From positions 1 to 64,000 of the forward strand of contig NJFT01000220.1 of assembly GCA_002221725.1 (NCBI GenBank): a DNA stretch of 64,000 nt, given 5' to 3'. How positions within the stretch are numbered: position 1 is the first letter of the stretch; every line of letters starts with the position of its first letter. The notes below the pieces were generated by a model that was given only the letters and a program-made list of their open reading frames with translations, made no database searches and was not told the DNA's origin. Shown here one piece after another: positions 44,638 through 56,826 of the stretch. A program made the position numbers and the translations under genes. This DNA is from Scedosporium boydii. Taxonomy: Eukaryota > Ascomycota > Sordariomycetes > Microascales > Microascaceae.

Positions 44638-46696
44638 TTAGTATGTCCGTCCAATATGCAAATATCCAGCGTCTTGAAGCAACCTTTGCCAATCATTCCA
44701 CGAAAATTCAAACTCATCCTCCTCATCGTCAACCTCTTCATCGCTTCCTTCATCCATCTCATCCCACGTACCACGTGCAGACTCGGGGCTGTATCTCTCC
44801 CTAGCATCATCTCCCCTGGCCCTCCGTTCCTTCAGCTTCGAAATGGCATGGCTCGCAGCCGAGTACTCAATACTCCCTGGCGGATACATATCTGGATCGG
44901 CCCCTTGCATTGGCTTCATCGCCCTCACCCTGTCCATTCTCCTATACCAAGCCTCTATGGCGAGGTCCCCCGCCGCCAAGAAGAGCGGACTGTCGGAATC
45001 TGCGCAGAACTCGGGGTAGTCTTCGTAAGCCCTATTCACCGCAACCCACGCCGCGTTGTGTCTGTTGCCCTCCGTCCCAGTGCAGAGGGACGTGAGAATG
45101 TATATGAATGCGTCGAACGGAAACTGCACGACGGGGTGCCAGAGGAAGGGACGAATGGTCTGGCTCGATCTGATTTCGCAGTCGAATCCAAGAACTGTAA
45201 TCGCACTGTCAAGAAGCAAGACGCGTGTCTCCGCGGGCATCGAACTAAGATCTTCGTGCTCAGCAAAGGCAGCATTCGCTGTAACGGAGAATTGAAGACG
45301 TGCTATCGCGCAGCGCCCAACGAGAATCGTGAAGAGATGCAGTGGTATCGAGGGATCGCATCTTGAAGTGAGACGATCAATCTTTGTTTCGAATTCCTCG
45401 AGAGCGTCGAGTTCCACTGGCAGGACTTTCTCATCGTTCGCGTTTCGTCTCAGTATTCTCGTTGCGGTCCTAAAGTGAGTGTGTAATGTGCAGAATAGCA
45501 TGTCCGTTCCGCCTTCCTGGTCCTCGGGTATTCTGACCATGAAAGGAGAGAGGTCGCTGTCGTTGCAATTTGAGGGTGATCTTGCACCCGAAGCTCGCTC
45601 GCCGGAGTGCTTCCCTGAGCATTCATTTATGAGGAGAACCTGGGACCAAAGTCGTCGACAAAGCTCCGCTTCGAAGAGTGGTAGTGACTGGAGGGTCCTC
45701 TCATCATGTACTCCCATTGTCTCTCCTAATCTAATCGCTAGTCCGGCTAATATCCAGAGGGCTTGCTTGTCAAGATATGAACGGATAGCGAGCTGGAAGA
45801 AGCCCAGTTAGCATTAATCTCATCTTCGCCAGCCTTATGGAGCACTACCACGGGTGGTAAAAAAAAAAAAGGACAGGACTGACAAGATATAAAGTGAGCG
45901 ACTGGAGGATGGCGAGATCGCAGGATTTGAGAAATTTCGCATTGACCAAGGCCTGCTGCGTTGCATTCGAGAACCGCTTCAACAGGACCTGTTTTGGCGT
46001 CTCAAGGAACTGCAGACATTGCTGATCACTCAGCGTGACAGTTGCCGAGAGGTAAATAGCAAACATCAGGGCTTCGGTTGGTTGAGATATCGCGTCGAGG
46101 TCCATGGTCGCCTGCGAGATGGTATCTTGAACCGTCGGCGCGTGGAATAGCTTCACTAGCGGGTCAAAGTTGCTGAGGAACGTATTCCAGAGGAGCATGA
46201 TTTGTGGGACGGTTGGATGCAAAGTTCTTAGGGAAACGTAGTGTGGACGCCCCCAAATAAGAAGTTCTGCCATGGCAGGGTCCTCAAGTCTGCCGGATGC
46301 TTGATAGGCTTCTCGAAAACCATTGCTACCATGCATGCCAGATCTCGATTCTGGTCGAAGCGCGAAGCTTTGTCCATCTCGCTTAGACGAGTCCCCTGGG
46401 AAAAGAGGATCTCTATCTTCGACCTCTATGCCGTGGTCTAGAAGAATGCGTTCATACTGCTGTACCCTAAGAGCAAGAGCATCTCTGTCATTGAGATCGC
46501 GGCCTTTGCTGGCGAATATGGAACCTTTGCTTCGCTCGGATCGGCAGTCGATATCGTCTTTGCTGCACCGAGAACACGGCCGTCTGCTACCACATCTGGT
46601 TTTCCTCTTGCGGCAGACTAAGCAAGAACGCCTTGGAGACGCAGCCGCTGAGGCTTTTAAAGAAGTACTGTCGTTACCAGGGGTTTGCGTAGCCAT
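44638..46696 (-). CDS. Zn2Cys6 transcription factor
   Basis: Exons 46696..45884 and 45792..44638; 655 residues. The zinc cluster C25-x2-C28-x6-C35-x5-C41-x2-C44-x6-C51 (starting CLVCRKRKTRCGSR) is a perfect Gal4-type domain. The fungal-specific TF middle domain is recognisable around the splice (LTLYL-LAIRSYLDKQALW, then LAGLAIRLGETMGVH, ELCRRLWSQVLL). The C terminus has an acidic stretch (SDEEVDDEEDEFEF). The 91-nt intron uses a weak donor, GTCAGT, followed by T12, and a TTCCAG acceptor; unspliced, the frame ends 48 bases in. It lies tail to tail with scytalone dehydratase, 119 bp apart. It is not the Cmr1/Pig1-type melanin regulator, which has C2H2 fingers too. Target genes are unknown. Confidence 0.9.
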
Positions 46697-48158
46697 TCAT
46701 TCGACTAGAGGAGGGCCCGTCACAGCCCCCGAGTATGCCGTCTGTACAGGAGGGGTTCTAGAGGAAACTAACACCCAGAGAGATCTGGAGTGATGAAACG
46801 TGGGAGGGAGGTAAGTGTGGTAGAACAACGGCACGGGCGGGAAAGAGAAGGCAATATGTGAAGTTGCTATTATAAATGCATCGTGCGGCAGTAAGTATCG
46901 TGTATAAGTGGGAGGACGGTCGTTCCAATATACGGCTTGCTCTTGCTCTAAGACATCCAATTGCTTTAATGAATGTGCCCTGAATCCTTCGGCCGAAATG
47001 GGCTGAGAGTGCCAGTCCAGCTGGCTGGGAGACAGTCGGACATATCTTCTGCACGTATTATTACTACAAAACGCACTACCAGTGGCGGCCAGCAGTGGAA
47101 AGACCGGATGACCTGTCGAGCATGGGGGGGATATGCGGTGGCCAGCGTTGGTGGCATCAAATGCTCCTTCAAGGGCGTTGAGCGTTGAGCGTTGAGCGTT
47201 GGATCATTGTCTGCGCTGGACCCCCATACTCGCCCCTCTGCTCGGTCCCGATCCCATGCCTGTAGTAAGGAGCTTCGGGTCTCTGGCGGACAGCTCAACC
47301 CGAAATGTAGTCGGTTGGGTGCAGCGCTGATGCCACCTCGGCTTTTGAGCCGTAACCCCAGGGCCAATCTCGAATCATTTCAATTGCTCCTTTCGGACGT
47401 AAATTTCTTTTTCTCCGATGCATGTTTCTTGCTCATTTGTGAGACTGGAGTAGACCGCCAGCCCCCGTTGTCATTCTTCTCCAAGGTTAGCGTTCCTTTG
47501 AGAGAAAAGGAAGACGAAGGCCGAAGGAATGCGGCACTTGAGAATCGAGACATCAGGATTCCTGGTAGCCCCCAGGCCCATGTCGATATATCGATGAAGA
47601 CCGCCTTTGACGAGCGTTGAACCGGGTTTCTTGATGAAAAAGAGTCCGTCCAAGGCCCCGACAAACAATAAGTGCCGAGCTACAAAGGTACTTCGTAGTT
47701 GGTCAGCATCTTGATGTCAGCATCTCATCATAAGTGGCTGAAGAGGGCTGGTGTCCTTGCTCATGTGGCTTATTCCAGTCCGCCCTAATTCCACTAACAA
47801 TTAAAACCCATTTGCGGCAAGAGCGCTGACTTGTGTGGGTGGTGGGGCATTTTGACACCACACAATTGCACAAAGACTTTCTCACGCAAAAATTACCGAC
47901 ATTTCTTCTACCCTTCACAAAAATCCATCCCACCAAATTTCAACTTCACCAGAACTCGAAGACTCAGTCTCCGCCCAACTTGCGGTTAAATTGATTGTTC
48001 TCTCGTGTTCTATTTAACACTCTACAACCTGTAAGACAACGCCGTCCGCATTATCGATCGCGTCTTTTTCCTGCTGGAAAAATCTAGAGCGCAGTTCCTC
48101 GCGAGTTCAAATCTGGTCTCTAACCCACAATCGCCATCTCTAGAAACCCCCATTCAAA
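46697..48158. other. Divergent intergenic region, TF / RPP2
   Basis: 1.46 kb between divergent starts, holding both promoters and a GTTGAGC tandem repeat at 47175-47202. No supported gene. Confidence 0.6.
47175..47202 (+). repeat. Tandem GCGTTGA heptamer, four copies
   Basis: Three exact copies of GCGTTGA and a fourth with one change, about 480 bp upstream of the Zn2Cys6 gene start. Short, likely length-variable. Confidence 0.85.
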
Positions 48159-48637
48159 ATGAAGCACCTCGCAGCTTACCTCCTCCTCGGCCTCGGTGGC
48201 AACTCCAGCCCCAGCGCCAAGGACATCAAGAAGGTCCTCTCTTCCGTCGGTATCGAGGCCGAGGCTGACCGCGTCGAGAAGCTCATCTCTGAGCTCGAGG
48301 ACAAGGACATCAACGAGGTACGGATGGGATTCCCAAGACGATAGTAGGCGGAATTTTGGGCACGTTTGGTCAGGCTAACATACTTTATCTTCTAGCTCAT
48401 TGCCGAGGGTTCTTCCAAGCTCGCTTCCGTCCCTTCGGGCGGTGCCGGTGGTGCTGCTGCCGGCGGTGCTGCCGCTGGTGGCGCCGCTGCCGAGGAGGCC
48501 AAGGAGGAGAAGGAGGAGTCCGGTACGTTATCACAGCGCCATCGCCGCCATCTTCGGGCCTGGACGGATTTTACTAACAGTCGCCAACAGAGAAGGAGGA
48601 GTCCGACGAGGACATGGGCTTCGGTCTCTTCGACTAA
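48159..48637 (+). CDS. RPP2: 60S acidic ribosomal stalk protein P2
   Basis: Exons 48159..48317, 48396..48522, 48591..48637; 110 residues, exactly family size. The helical N domain starts [15 protein letters not shown] and continues [21 protein letters not shown]. The Gly/Ala hinge (GGAGGAAAGGAAAGG) and the acidic tail ending [11 protein letters not shown] are invariant features. P1/P2 dimers form the flexible stalk that recruits elongation-factor GTPases. The final intron has a TTACTAACAG branch and CAACAG acceptor; it splits a Glu codon. The long CT-rich leader before the start is typical of ribosomal protein genes. Confidence 0.97.
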
Positions 48638-49773
48638 ATGCAGTAGTCAACAATTCCCAGGAATCTTGTCGCCGGCCTCCATGGTCGTGGAATTTGGGTC
48701 GCACACTCGGCTTTGGTTCGCGCGGGCTATATCTAGTTCGGTGCATACGGCAGGTTTTGTCGCAAGGACGTGCAGAAGCTTGTCCTCGATATCAAGGTTG
48801 CGGTTATACCAAGTGCAGGCCTGGACGGCTTGAATTGATGGCCTGATGAATACAAAAAAGATGAACAAGTACCCAACATTGAAGGTTGATTTTGTCGGTG
48901 ATTCTGTGATGATGCGTAGTGCTTTCTCAGTGAATATGTGACGAATTTACCTGTCATTTGCTTCTCCTTGAACCTTTGTCGATGATGGATACTTCGGCGA
49001 CTCTGCTGGGAATCAGACTCTCCGCTTTCCTCTCTTGGGAGATGGAGCGTATTAATTCGTACATCCTTCATCCAGTGCTCCAGACTTCGATTCACTTGAG
49101 CCTAGATAGAAATCAGACTTATTCTGATGTTCCTCTTATAGGGCACAGGATGAGCGGTAAGATCAATAAGTGACTAGCACGGAAGACCTTGCCTTGCAAA
49201 TATGAATCCACAAGTGCTTCGTAGAATCAGTTGAGGACGAGGTTGTACTCCGTAACATCGTAATGTATTCTCCAGTTGACGGACGGCGAGGATTGGTCCG
49301 TTGCGTAAATCGGGAATTTGGAGATTATGCATCCAATAAAATCCACAGAAAGAGCGACCCAGATAGGGAAAATGCACCTTGATCGATGATCTTCGCCGCC
49401 GTTGCCGCGCAACGGGACTCACGATGATTGGTCCGACGCCATCCCACCCAAATAATGTCCTGAACGCGGGAACCCAAAAATCCATTCTCATCTCCAAACC
49501 CACTACCATCTTCACCACAGCAAATCTCCACGCGCCCCCGAGTCCGAACCGTCAAATAAACGATATCGCCTGCATCATGGGCAAGATTGGCGCGTAGCCT
49601 CGAGTTTTTTTATTTGGCCGTATTAACAACAAGACGTATTCCCACCCATTGACCTTCGGCACCCCGTCCTTGTCATTTGTACCCACGGCTGGGAGGGAAA
49701 CACTTCTGAATAACAACAGAAGGAAAGAGCAAAACGGCGTTTTGAGTCGACAATCACAGAACCTATCCAGACA
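48638..49773. other. Intergenic region, RPP2 to MPS1
   Basis: 1.1 kb with chance frames only; one TACTCCGTA motif at 49246-49254. Confidence 0.6.
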
Positions 49774-52513
49774 ATGGCGTCGATAATATCACCAACCCCA
49801 ATGGGGTCGTCACAGGCCCCTCCGTTGACCAGAAGGACTTCCCAGAGACAGGCCTCGCTACGACGCCCTCCGTCCCGGAGTCTACGGAGGCACGAATCAA
49901 ATCCGGTGCCCGCAACCAACTCTCAATCGCAGTATTCCAACATGCACGACAGTTCCGACGACGAAATGCCCGTCCCCATGAAACTCAGTGCCCTTACAAA
50001 GGCATTGTTGGACGACGGCGCACCCGCCGTACCTCCGCCGGCACCCCGGACCCGACAGGCCTCCAATCCCCCGGCGTCTCCTCCTAGGACAAGGAGACGC
50101 AGCGCACTCTCATCTTCGACTTCAAGTGCCCAGGAGGAAAGCAGGAGGCAGTTGCGATCTGGAAGTTCCCAGCCATATTACGAAACAAACGGAAGGTCGT
50201 CTCGCATGACTTCGCCCGCGAAAAGCCGAGAGAGTAGTCCCGTTAGGAAGCGTGTAGTCCGGTTAAGCACGACGCCCAAGAGTCTGAGCCAAATGAAGCG
50301 GAGGTCAACGTCGTCGCAGTCGCGACCATCTCTGCAGAGGAAACCGTCTACGGGCGGCCGACCTCCTAGCCGGGATAAGTCCTCATCCTCGGATATCAAC
50401 AAGACGGCCCCCGCTCCCCCTCCTGCTGTTGCTGCTGCCGCCCCTCCCGCAGATATCAACACTCCAGCACAGCAACCTCGTGTTGTCAGGATCGCGAGTG
50501 GTTCCTCGGCTGTTAGAGCCAGGTCCGCCACATCGTCGGCAGTGTCCTCAGTCAAGTCTATGCCAGCATCCCAGACGGAGGCCGAGGGACCAGAAGAACC
50601 CGGTACGGCCGCGCGGAATTCTGGTCACCTGGGAAGTGTTTCTCGAGCAGGCAATATCGGCCGCCTTGAGGATAACCTAGCCCTCCAGAGCTCTATGCGC
50701 ATCAAGCGTGTCGGCAAGGTTCCAGGTAGCTTCCTCAGCGGACCCGCTCGAAGGGGCCGGAGACGCCAGAGCGAGGAGGATGTCGAAGGGAACGGAGAGG
50801 GTGAGCCCATGAGCTCCAGCCAGGAGCCGGAGAGCCAAAAGGCAGAACCTACCCCCGGTACCGGTATTGGAGATGGACTCGGACCTTCGTTCTATTCGAG
50901 TCATAAGTATACCGACTTTGCATCTGGAAGTCCTGTTAGCTCCAAGGATCTCCATCGCCGCCACGCATCCCTCGCCGATATGCGCATGGCATCCTCCGCT
51001 AGGCCATCCCCGATGGCGAGCGAACCCGAACCCGAACCCGAACCAGCACGCCAAGCCGCTGCTCGACAGCAACCGTCCGCTATCCCATCCACTCATGACC
51101 AGGAGAATGAAGTCCCTCTGAGCATTCGACAATCGAAACCGCTTCCGCTCTCCACGGACATCCTCGCGGACAAACTTGGCAAGCGCCCTCTCAGTACCGA
51201 TCTCGGTGCATCCAGAGCGACCGTGTCCCCGGAGAGGAAACCCCTGGCATCGATGAGCCACAACACACCCCATCGCCCAGCGCCCCCTCCCCCCAAGATG
51301 TCCGTTGTCGATGTCGCTACTTCCTCGGCTGGAGCGGCGACGACTCAAGTGAAACAAAGACGAAACATCATCAGAGTAAACGGCAAGTGTTATACGAGAC
51401 TCGACGTCCTCGGACGTGGTGGCAGCGCGAAGGTGTACAGGGTTACGGCCGAAAACGGAAAGATGTTGGCACTCAAACGGGTGTCGCTAGAGCATGCCGA
51501 TGAGATCACGATTAAGGGCTTCAAGAGTGAGATTGATCTGTTGACCAAGCTCGCCAAGGTTGAGAGGGTTATCGGCCTCGTGGACTACGAGATGAACGAT
51601 GAAAAGAAAGTTCTTACTCTGGTAAGTCTCTCAATGCTTCTTCAGCCCCCAAACCTCATGCAGGAGCGCAACATGGGCAGATAATTAACTGACTCTTTCC
51701 ATTTAGGTGATGGAGCTTGGTGAGATTGATTTCCACCAGTTCCTAAAGACCAGACAACCTCCAGATACTGGCCGATTCGACCCCGTATTCGTGCGGTATT
51801 ATTGGAAAGAAATGCTGGAATGCCTTCTGGGTGTTCATGAAAACGATGTTGTGCATTCCGATCTAAAGCCCCAGAACTTCGTCCTCGTGCAAGGTCGGTT
51901 AAAGCTCATCGACTTTGGCATCGCCAACGCCATCCAAACAAACGAGACGGTCCACGTCCACCGAGAAACGCAAATCGGCACACCGAATTACATGTCGCCC
52001 GAGTCGCTGATGGACCACAACGCCATGCGCGGCGTCAGGATTCCCGGCCAGCCCAAGCTTATGAAGCTCGGGAAGGCCAGCGACGTGTGGTCCCTCGGCT
52101 GCATCCTCTACCAGATGGTTTACGGGCTCGCGCCCTTCGCGCACATCGCCAACCCGATGGCCAGGTGTCAGGCTATCATTAACTGGGATTACGCCATTGA
52201 CTTTCCCGGCCGCGGTATGGGGGCCGTACCCGTGCCTCCTTCCCTCATCCGCACGATGAAGCGTTGCCTGAGTAGAGAACCGCACCTTCGACCGACGTGC
52301 GAGGAGCTTCTGCACGTGACGGATCCGTTCCTTTATCCGGGCGAGCTACACGAGAGAGCGCTCCCCATCGACGAAGAGCTCCTTGGTAGGATCATCCAGA
52401 GCGTCGTGTCGCGGTGTCGCGACCGGATGCCCACAGAGGCCGAGACGATGTCGGTATGGCCCGCAGCTTACTGGGCTAGCGTGAAGAAGGCGATGAATGC
52501 ACATCGCACATGA
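49774..52513 (+). CDS. mps1: Dual-specificity kinase Mps1/TTK (spindle checkpoint)
   Basis: Exons 49774..51621 and 51707..52513; 884 residues. The N half is basic, Ser/Pro-rich and disordered (RRTSQRQASLRRPPSRS; an Glu-Pro repeat from GAACCC units near 51022-51045). The kinase domain starts near YTRLDVLGRGGSAKVYRV (glycine loop at 547), with catalytic Lys568 (LALKRV), the Mps1-type HSDLKPQN at 666-673 (Ser in place of the usual Arg of HRD), DFG at 685 and activation segment ETQIGTPNYMSPESL. The HSDLKP and GTPNYMSPE signatures set Mps1/Mph1/TTK apart. It recruits checkpoint proteins to unattached kinetochores and acts in spindle-pole duplication in yeast. The 85-nt intron is phase 0 between LTL and VMELGEIDFHQF. 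Confidence 0.95.
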
Positions 52514-53323
52514 ATGACGAATACTTGAGTTTTAATGGGTTGGCGCTTTCTTGATTGGGGTTCCTCGCTGTTTCTTCTTGTTCTCATCGTCCCATTTAGC
52601 GAGCGTTCGGGATACCATTTTTCTTCTTCACTTCTTGTTTCTTTTTGCTCATTCTTACCATGTTTATATTATACCTCTGCTGGTTATGTGTTGTTGGAGG
52701 TTATAGAAAAAGAGTCTGTTATTTTAAACAACTAGCATCGGCTTGCTCGACTAATGACTTTGGGGAAAGATTGTGGGGGATGGATGGACACGAGAGGATG
52801 AGGTGGTTGTCCATTCATGTTACGACTTGGTGATTGGTGTTTTATGGCGGCGAGGATTGCTGGTTTCGTGTTAGGTTTAGAGACTTTCCCACTCTGTTTT
52901 GTTTGGTTTCTCTTGATTCCCTGTGTCTGCGGGTCGTCCTTCTTTCTGGAAATAGCAAGTATTTTGGCTCTCTTCGTTCATAATAGGGTCCTGTCGTGTA
53001 AAGCTGTGTGAAGCTATTTGAAGTGTTTTATAATGCCTTGTGAGTGTCACTGGATTTGGATTCCAACTCACCCTGATGAAGACTGTGTTGTCTGGGCAGA
53101 TACTTTGTCCATCCATGTTGGTTGTGAAGTTGTCTATTCATACTGATATGTGGTACAGCCATGGGACTAATAGCAACAGGTTTTGTACAGGGGAACCTTC
53201 TCGAGATTCCATCTCCAATCTTCATAACACTCCTCTGCGTAATTCCAAGCCCTGACCCAATCTCCAAGAGACTAACCAGAGGCTTCGACCCATTATATTC
53301 GCACCCGCTCCTTCGCTTCGAAT
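52514..53323. other. Convergent 3' spacer, MPS1 / MRPL49
   Basis: 810 bp of T-rich 3' flank followed by mixed sequence; no gene recognised. Confidence 0.6.
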
Positions 53324-53932
53324 TTACTCGCCAATCTCCTCCGGCGTATGGATCTTCAAATCCGATATCCCCAAAATCGTATACTTATGCTTGCTCCTAA
53401 CAGTCTTCGTCTTCCTATTCCTCCTCTTCGTCTTAACCTTCTCCCTCATCGGCTCAGCCTCAACACCCAAAACCGTAGCCTTGCAATCGAAGAGCCTCTC
53501 GTCGACGTACGGCGTTCCCCGGAGGGTCAGGTCGCGGGAGCCGAGGACGCTGGCGCGCGTGAGGCGCAGGACGTCTCCGGGGACGACGCCCGGCATACGG
53601 AAGGGGAGGCGGACGTGGTCGCCCCGCGTGACGAGGTAGGGGATGCCGTGGATGTGGATGGTGATGTAGTGGGCGGGCTGGGCGGCGAGGACGGGGAGGA
53701 GGGAGCGGACGGAGTCGGAGAGGGGTTTTTGGATGGGCTGCTCCGGAGGGTAGCGGAGTTTAGGTGCCGGGGCCGGGGATGCGGCAGCATCAGGTGAGCT
53801 TGGAGAGGTGGCCGTCGTCGAGAGGAACGTAGGGGTTGAGGAGATGGACCGCGTCGCGAGGCAGACCGTGGGTGTCAGGCGCGGTAAGGGGGCCCTGAGC
53901 TCCAGGACGGAGCGCAAAAGTACTCGGCTCAT
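53324..53932 (-). CDS. MRPL49: Mitochondrial ribosomal protein bL21m
   Basis: Single exon, 202 residues. The start MSRVLLRSVLELRAPLPRL was chosen over an upstream in-frame ATG because the sequence from here is an Arg/Ser-rich presequence with no acidic residue for its first stretch. The bL21 domain shows ITIHIHGIPYLVTRGDHVRLPF, GDVLRLTRASVLGSRDLTL, the segment DERLFDCKATVLGVEAEP and the C-terminal basic block KTKRRNRKTKTVRSKHKYT. It is a large-subunit mitoribosome protein (yeast Mrpl49). It shares a 327 bp divergent promoter with NSA2. Confidence 0.93.
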   Translation of the reverse strand: MSRVLLRSVLELRAPLPRLTPTVCLATRSISSTPTFLSTTATSPSSPDAAASPAPAPKLRYPPEQPIQKPLSDSVRSLLPVLAAQPAHYITIHIHGIPYLVTRGDHVRLPFRMPGVVPGDVLRLTRASVLGSRDLTLRGTPYVDERLFDCKATVLGVEAEPMREKVKTKRRNRKTKTVRSKHKYTILGISDLKIHTPEEIGE

Positions 53933-54259
53933 TTTGTTTTTCTTGTCCTGGTTATATTTTATGAGGAAAATTGACGAGGGGCCGTTCAATTGGAGGGAGC
54001 GCGGCGGCCCAAGATGAGTTTTTGGTATGGATGGAGCTTTCAGTTTTCGAGGTCCATCGGCACCATGGAAAAATCGGACGGCTTCGGACTAAAGCTTATT
54101 CCGGATCCGCGGCGAAATCTTGGCATCCCACCTCCAATATTTTTTTTCTTCTTTTTTCGATCACCGCCTTCTTGTGAAAGCTACCAGCCTTCTTAAACGG
54201 CATATTTATTGCCAACTGGATTTAATTTTACAACTCTAGCAATCGGCAAATAAACCAAT
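53933..54259. promoter_or_regulatory. Bidirectional promoter, MRPL49 / NSA2
   Basis: Only 327 bp separate the start codons of a mitochondrial and a cytosolic ribosome-related gene on opposite strands. The region must serve both. A TTTTTTTTCTTC pyrimidine run (about 54140-54158) precedes NSA2. No TATA box was identified. Confidence 0.6.
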
Positions 54260-55367
54260 ATGGTACTACTTCACTCTAATGCTCCCGTTCACACGTGAAT
54301 GAACCATTTTACTAACGGGATCTTCTTCCCCCTACTACAGCCCCAGAACGAGTACATCGAGAGGCACGTCAAGCGGTTCGGCCGCCGGCTAGACCATGAA
54401 GAACGACAGCGCAAGCGGATCGCCCGTCTCGGGCACAAGGCGTCGAAAGATGCGCAGAATCTCAGGGGCCTGAAGGCCAAGTTGCACCAGCAGAAGAGGC
54501 ATAAGGAGAAGATCCAGATGAAGAAGCAGATCAAGGCGCACGAGGAGAGGAATGTCAAGGCGGCCGGCGAGAGCGAGCCATCTGCGCCCGTTCCTGCGTA
54601 TCTACTTGATCGTTCAGTATGTTTCGGATTCCCCTTCTCGGTCTCAAGAGCCCGAGATTCTAGCTAGGAGGGTGGTGCTGACGTCCCGTCTCTCTTTTTT
54701 TTCTTAGAACCCCGCTTCTGCCAAGGCGTTGAGCAGTGCGATCAAGAACAAGCGAGCGGAAAAGGCTGCGCGGTTCAGCGTGCCTTTGCCCAAGGTTAGG
54801 GGTATCAGTGAGGAGGAGATGTTCAAGGTGGTGGCGACGGGCAAGAAGACCCACAAGAAGGGTTGGAAGCGAGTCGTTACGCAGCCAGTGAGTTATACAC
54901 AAATTTTTTCTCCTGGAAGCGAAGTCTTTCCTGCTAGGATTTTGGTGCACTAACTATTTTGCCCTCTTAAGACTTTTGTCGGACCCGAGTTCACGAGACG
55001 TAACCCCAAGTACGAGCGGTTCATCAGGCCCATGGGTCTGCGATACAAGAAGGCCCACGTCACGCACCCGGAGCTCAAGGTCACTGTGCAGCTGCCCATC
55101 ATCTCGGTCAAGAAGAACCCCAACAACCCGCTCTACACTCAACTCGGCGTCCTCACGAAAGGTACGGTTATCGAGGTCAACGTCAGCGATCTTGGTCTTG
55201 TGACGGCGTCGGGTAAGGTTGTGTGGGGTCGGTACGCCCAGATTACGAACAACCCGTCCAACGACGGTTGTGTGAATGCGTGAGTACTTCGACAGGAACT
55301 CCCCAGGTTTCCAAGTGAAGGTTCGCAATGCTGACTAGGGGCGTCATATAGTGTTTTGCTTGTGTAA
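54260..55367 (+). CDS. nsa2: 60S ribosome biogenesis factor NSA2
   Basis: Exons 54260..54262, 54341..54616, 54708..54887, 54972..55279, 55352..55367; 260 residues, one less than the usual 261. The protein reads [19 protein letters not shown], then [72 protein letters not shown] and ends DGCVNAVLLV. It is a nucleolar/nuclear assembly factor of pre-60S particles. The first coding exon is the ATG alone and the last contributes 16 bases; both are needed to give the known family termini. All four introns (72-91 nt) are GT-AG. Confidence 0.95.
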
Positions 55368-56826
55368 TCGATGGCGGTGTCGGTTTCGAACAAAAGTCGG
55401 GGCGTGCTTCAAGGCAATCATGTGCATCGTTTGGCGTTTGGGAGTTGATTGGACAAAAGCATTGGAATTCTAACCGCCTGGCTTCACGGTGAAGGAAATG
55501 AAACAATGTGTCTTTTTGGAGCAGAAGCTATATGCGTGTGGCTGGAGTTGGCAATAAACGGAGATGATAGTGGGGCATTCACACTCGACCTAGATATCAT
55601 GGTGGGATCGTTTGTGAGGGGAAGAAGATGAGGACTGGGATTATCTTGACGTCGACCTCAAAGCCCCCTGCAGGGTCATGGCATCTGATTCTTGGCTCTT
55701 CTCACCCTGGAAAAAACGTGGGGAAGGCACAGGGATATTCTCGTCTGAAAGAGCATAGCCCAGGCTGGGGAACGTTGTCATTTCAACTGCGCCGAGGTCC
55801 AATTGCTGGAGGTTGGAGGTTGCATGGAGCTGTGGGAACCTCGAAGCTGGGGTCTTTGCTCGCATTGATAGATTTGATGGCTCAGCGTGGGGTCAAAGCT
55901 AACCTGGCTAAGATATGACCTGATCGAGTGGAATCGATGGCAGCTATATACCTTTAAATAGACGGCTACACATACATTTATCATCGGAGACGTTTCTCTT
56001 CTTGCTTCATTGATTGCGTCCGGTTTCTTTTCTCAAGTCTGTCCAAGTGATGATGATGATCAATGATGGGGAAATATGCAATATGCAGCTATCGAGACGG
56101 CATGTCCGCCAGTGCAGTCACATGTCAAAAGCTAGGCCCCCGGACGTGGACTCTTTTCAGGACAAAGTACCGAGCCAACGGCGAAGAAAAGAGTGGAAAG
56201 AGCGCTGGGCCGCTCCTGCAAGGTGTCACACGCAGCAACTTCAGCGAAGAGACTTGGACGGATCAAGCAAGCGGGGCCTTTTTTGGGGCCTTTTCAAGCC
56301 TCTCATCTTCCCTGCATTATCAACAACCAGCGAACTGCGCCAAGCCTTGAGCCGAGAGAGCACCAAGGACAAAAAAGCACGACGCCCCGAGGGAGTCGGA
56401 CAATAATAAACTCTACGAAGCCCAAGGCCATCTTCCTGTGAGCTCAGGACTTGTCGTTCCTGGCTCTTCTTTCCTTTTGCAATTTGCGAATTGATTCTCT
56501 TTTCCCATTCCCTGATAACCCCTTTTCTTGAGTTTCCCGTTTCCTTTTTCTGTGCCGTGTTGTCTCCATTTTACTGGGTCCTGGTCGAGGTTTGAGCTGT
56601 TGCCGATTTAGGACGCCGTCTTAGCATCCGAGGTTCCTTATGCCGTCATAGACACTCCATCTTGAATTTCCGAACCGCGAAAGTTCCCTTTTTCCCTTCC
56701 CTCGGCCAAAATCTCCCCACAACCCCAGATTCTTTTTTTCCTTTTTCCCTTTCCTTTCCCCAGATTCCTCCAGGACCTGACCTCTTTTCCGATTTTGCGC
56801 CGTCCCTGGGTGAATCTCCGTTCAAG
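55368..56826. other. Intergenic region, NSA2 to PXMP4
   Basis: 1.46 kb with only chance frames. The last 150 bp (56670-56790) are CT-rich with several TTTCCC runs, a typical leader or promoter element of filamentous fungi. Confidence 0.6.

Noticed and set aside
50677..51357. 226-residue minus-strand frame in MPS1
   Set aside because: Antisense to the disordered Ser/Pro-rich half of the kinase gene; no start context or domain.
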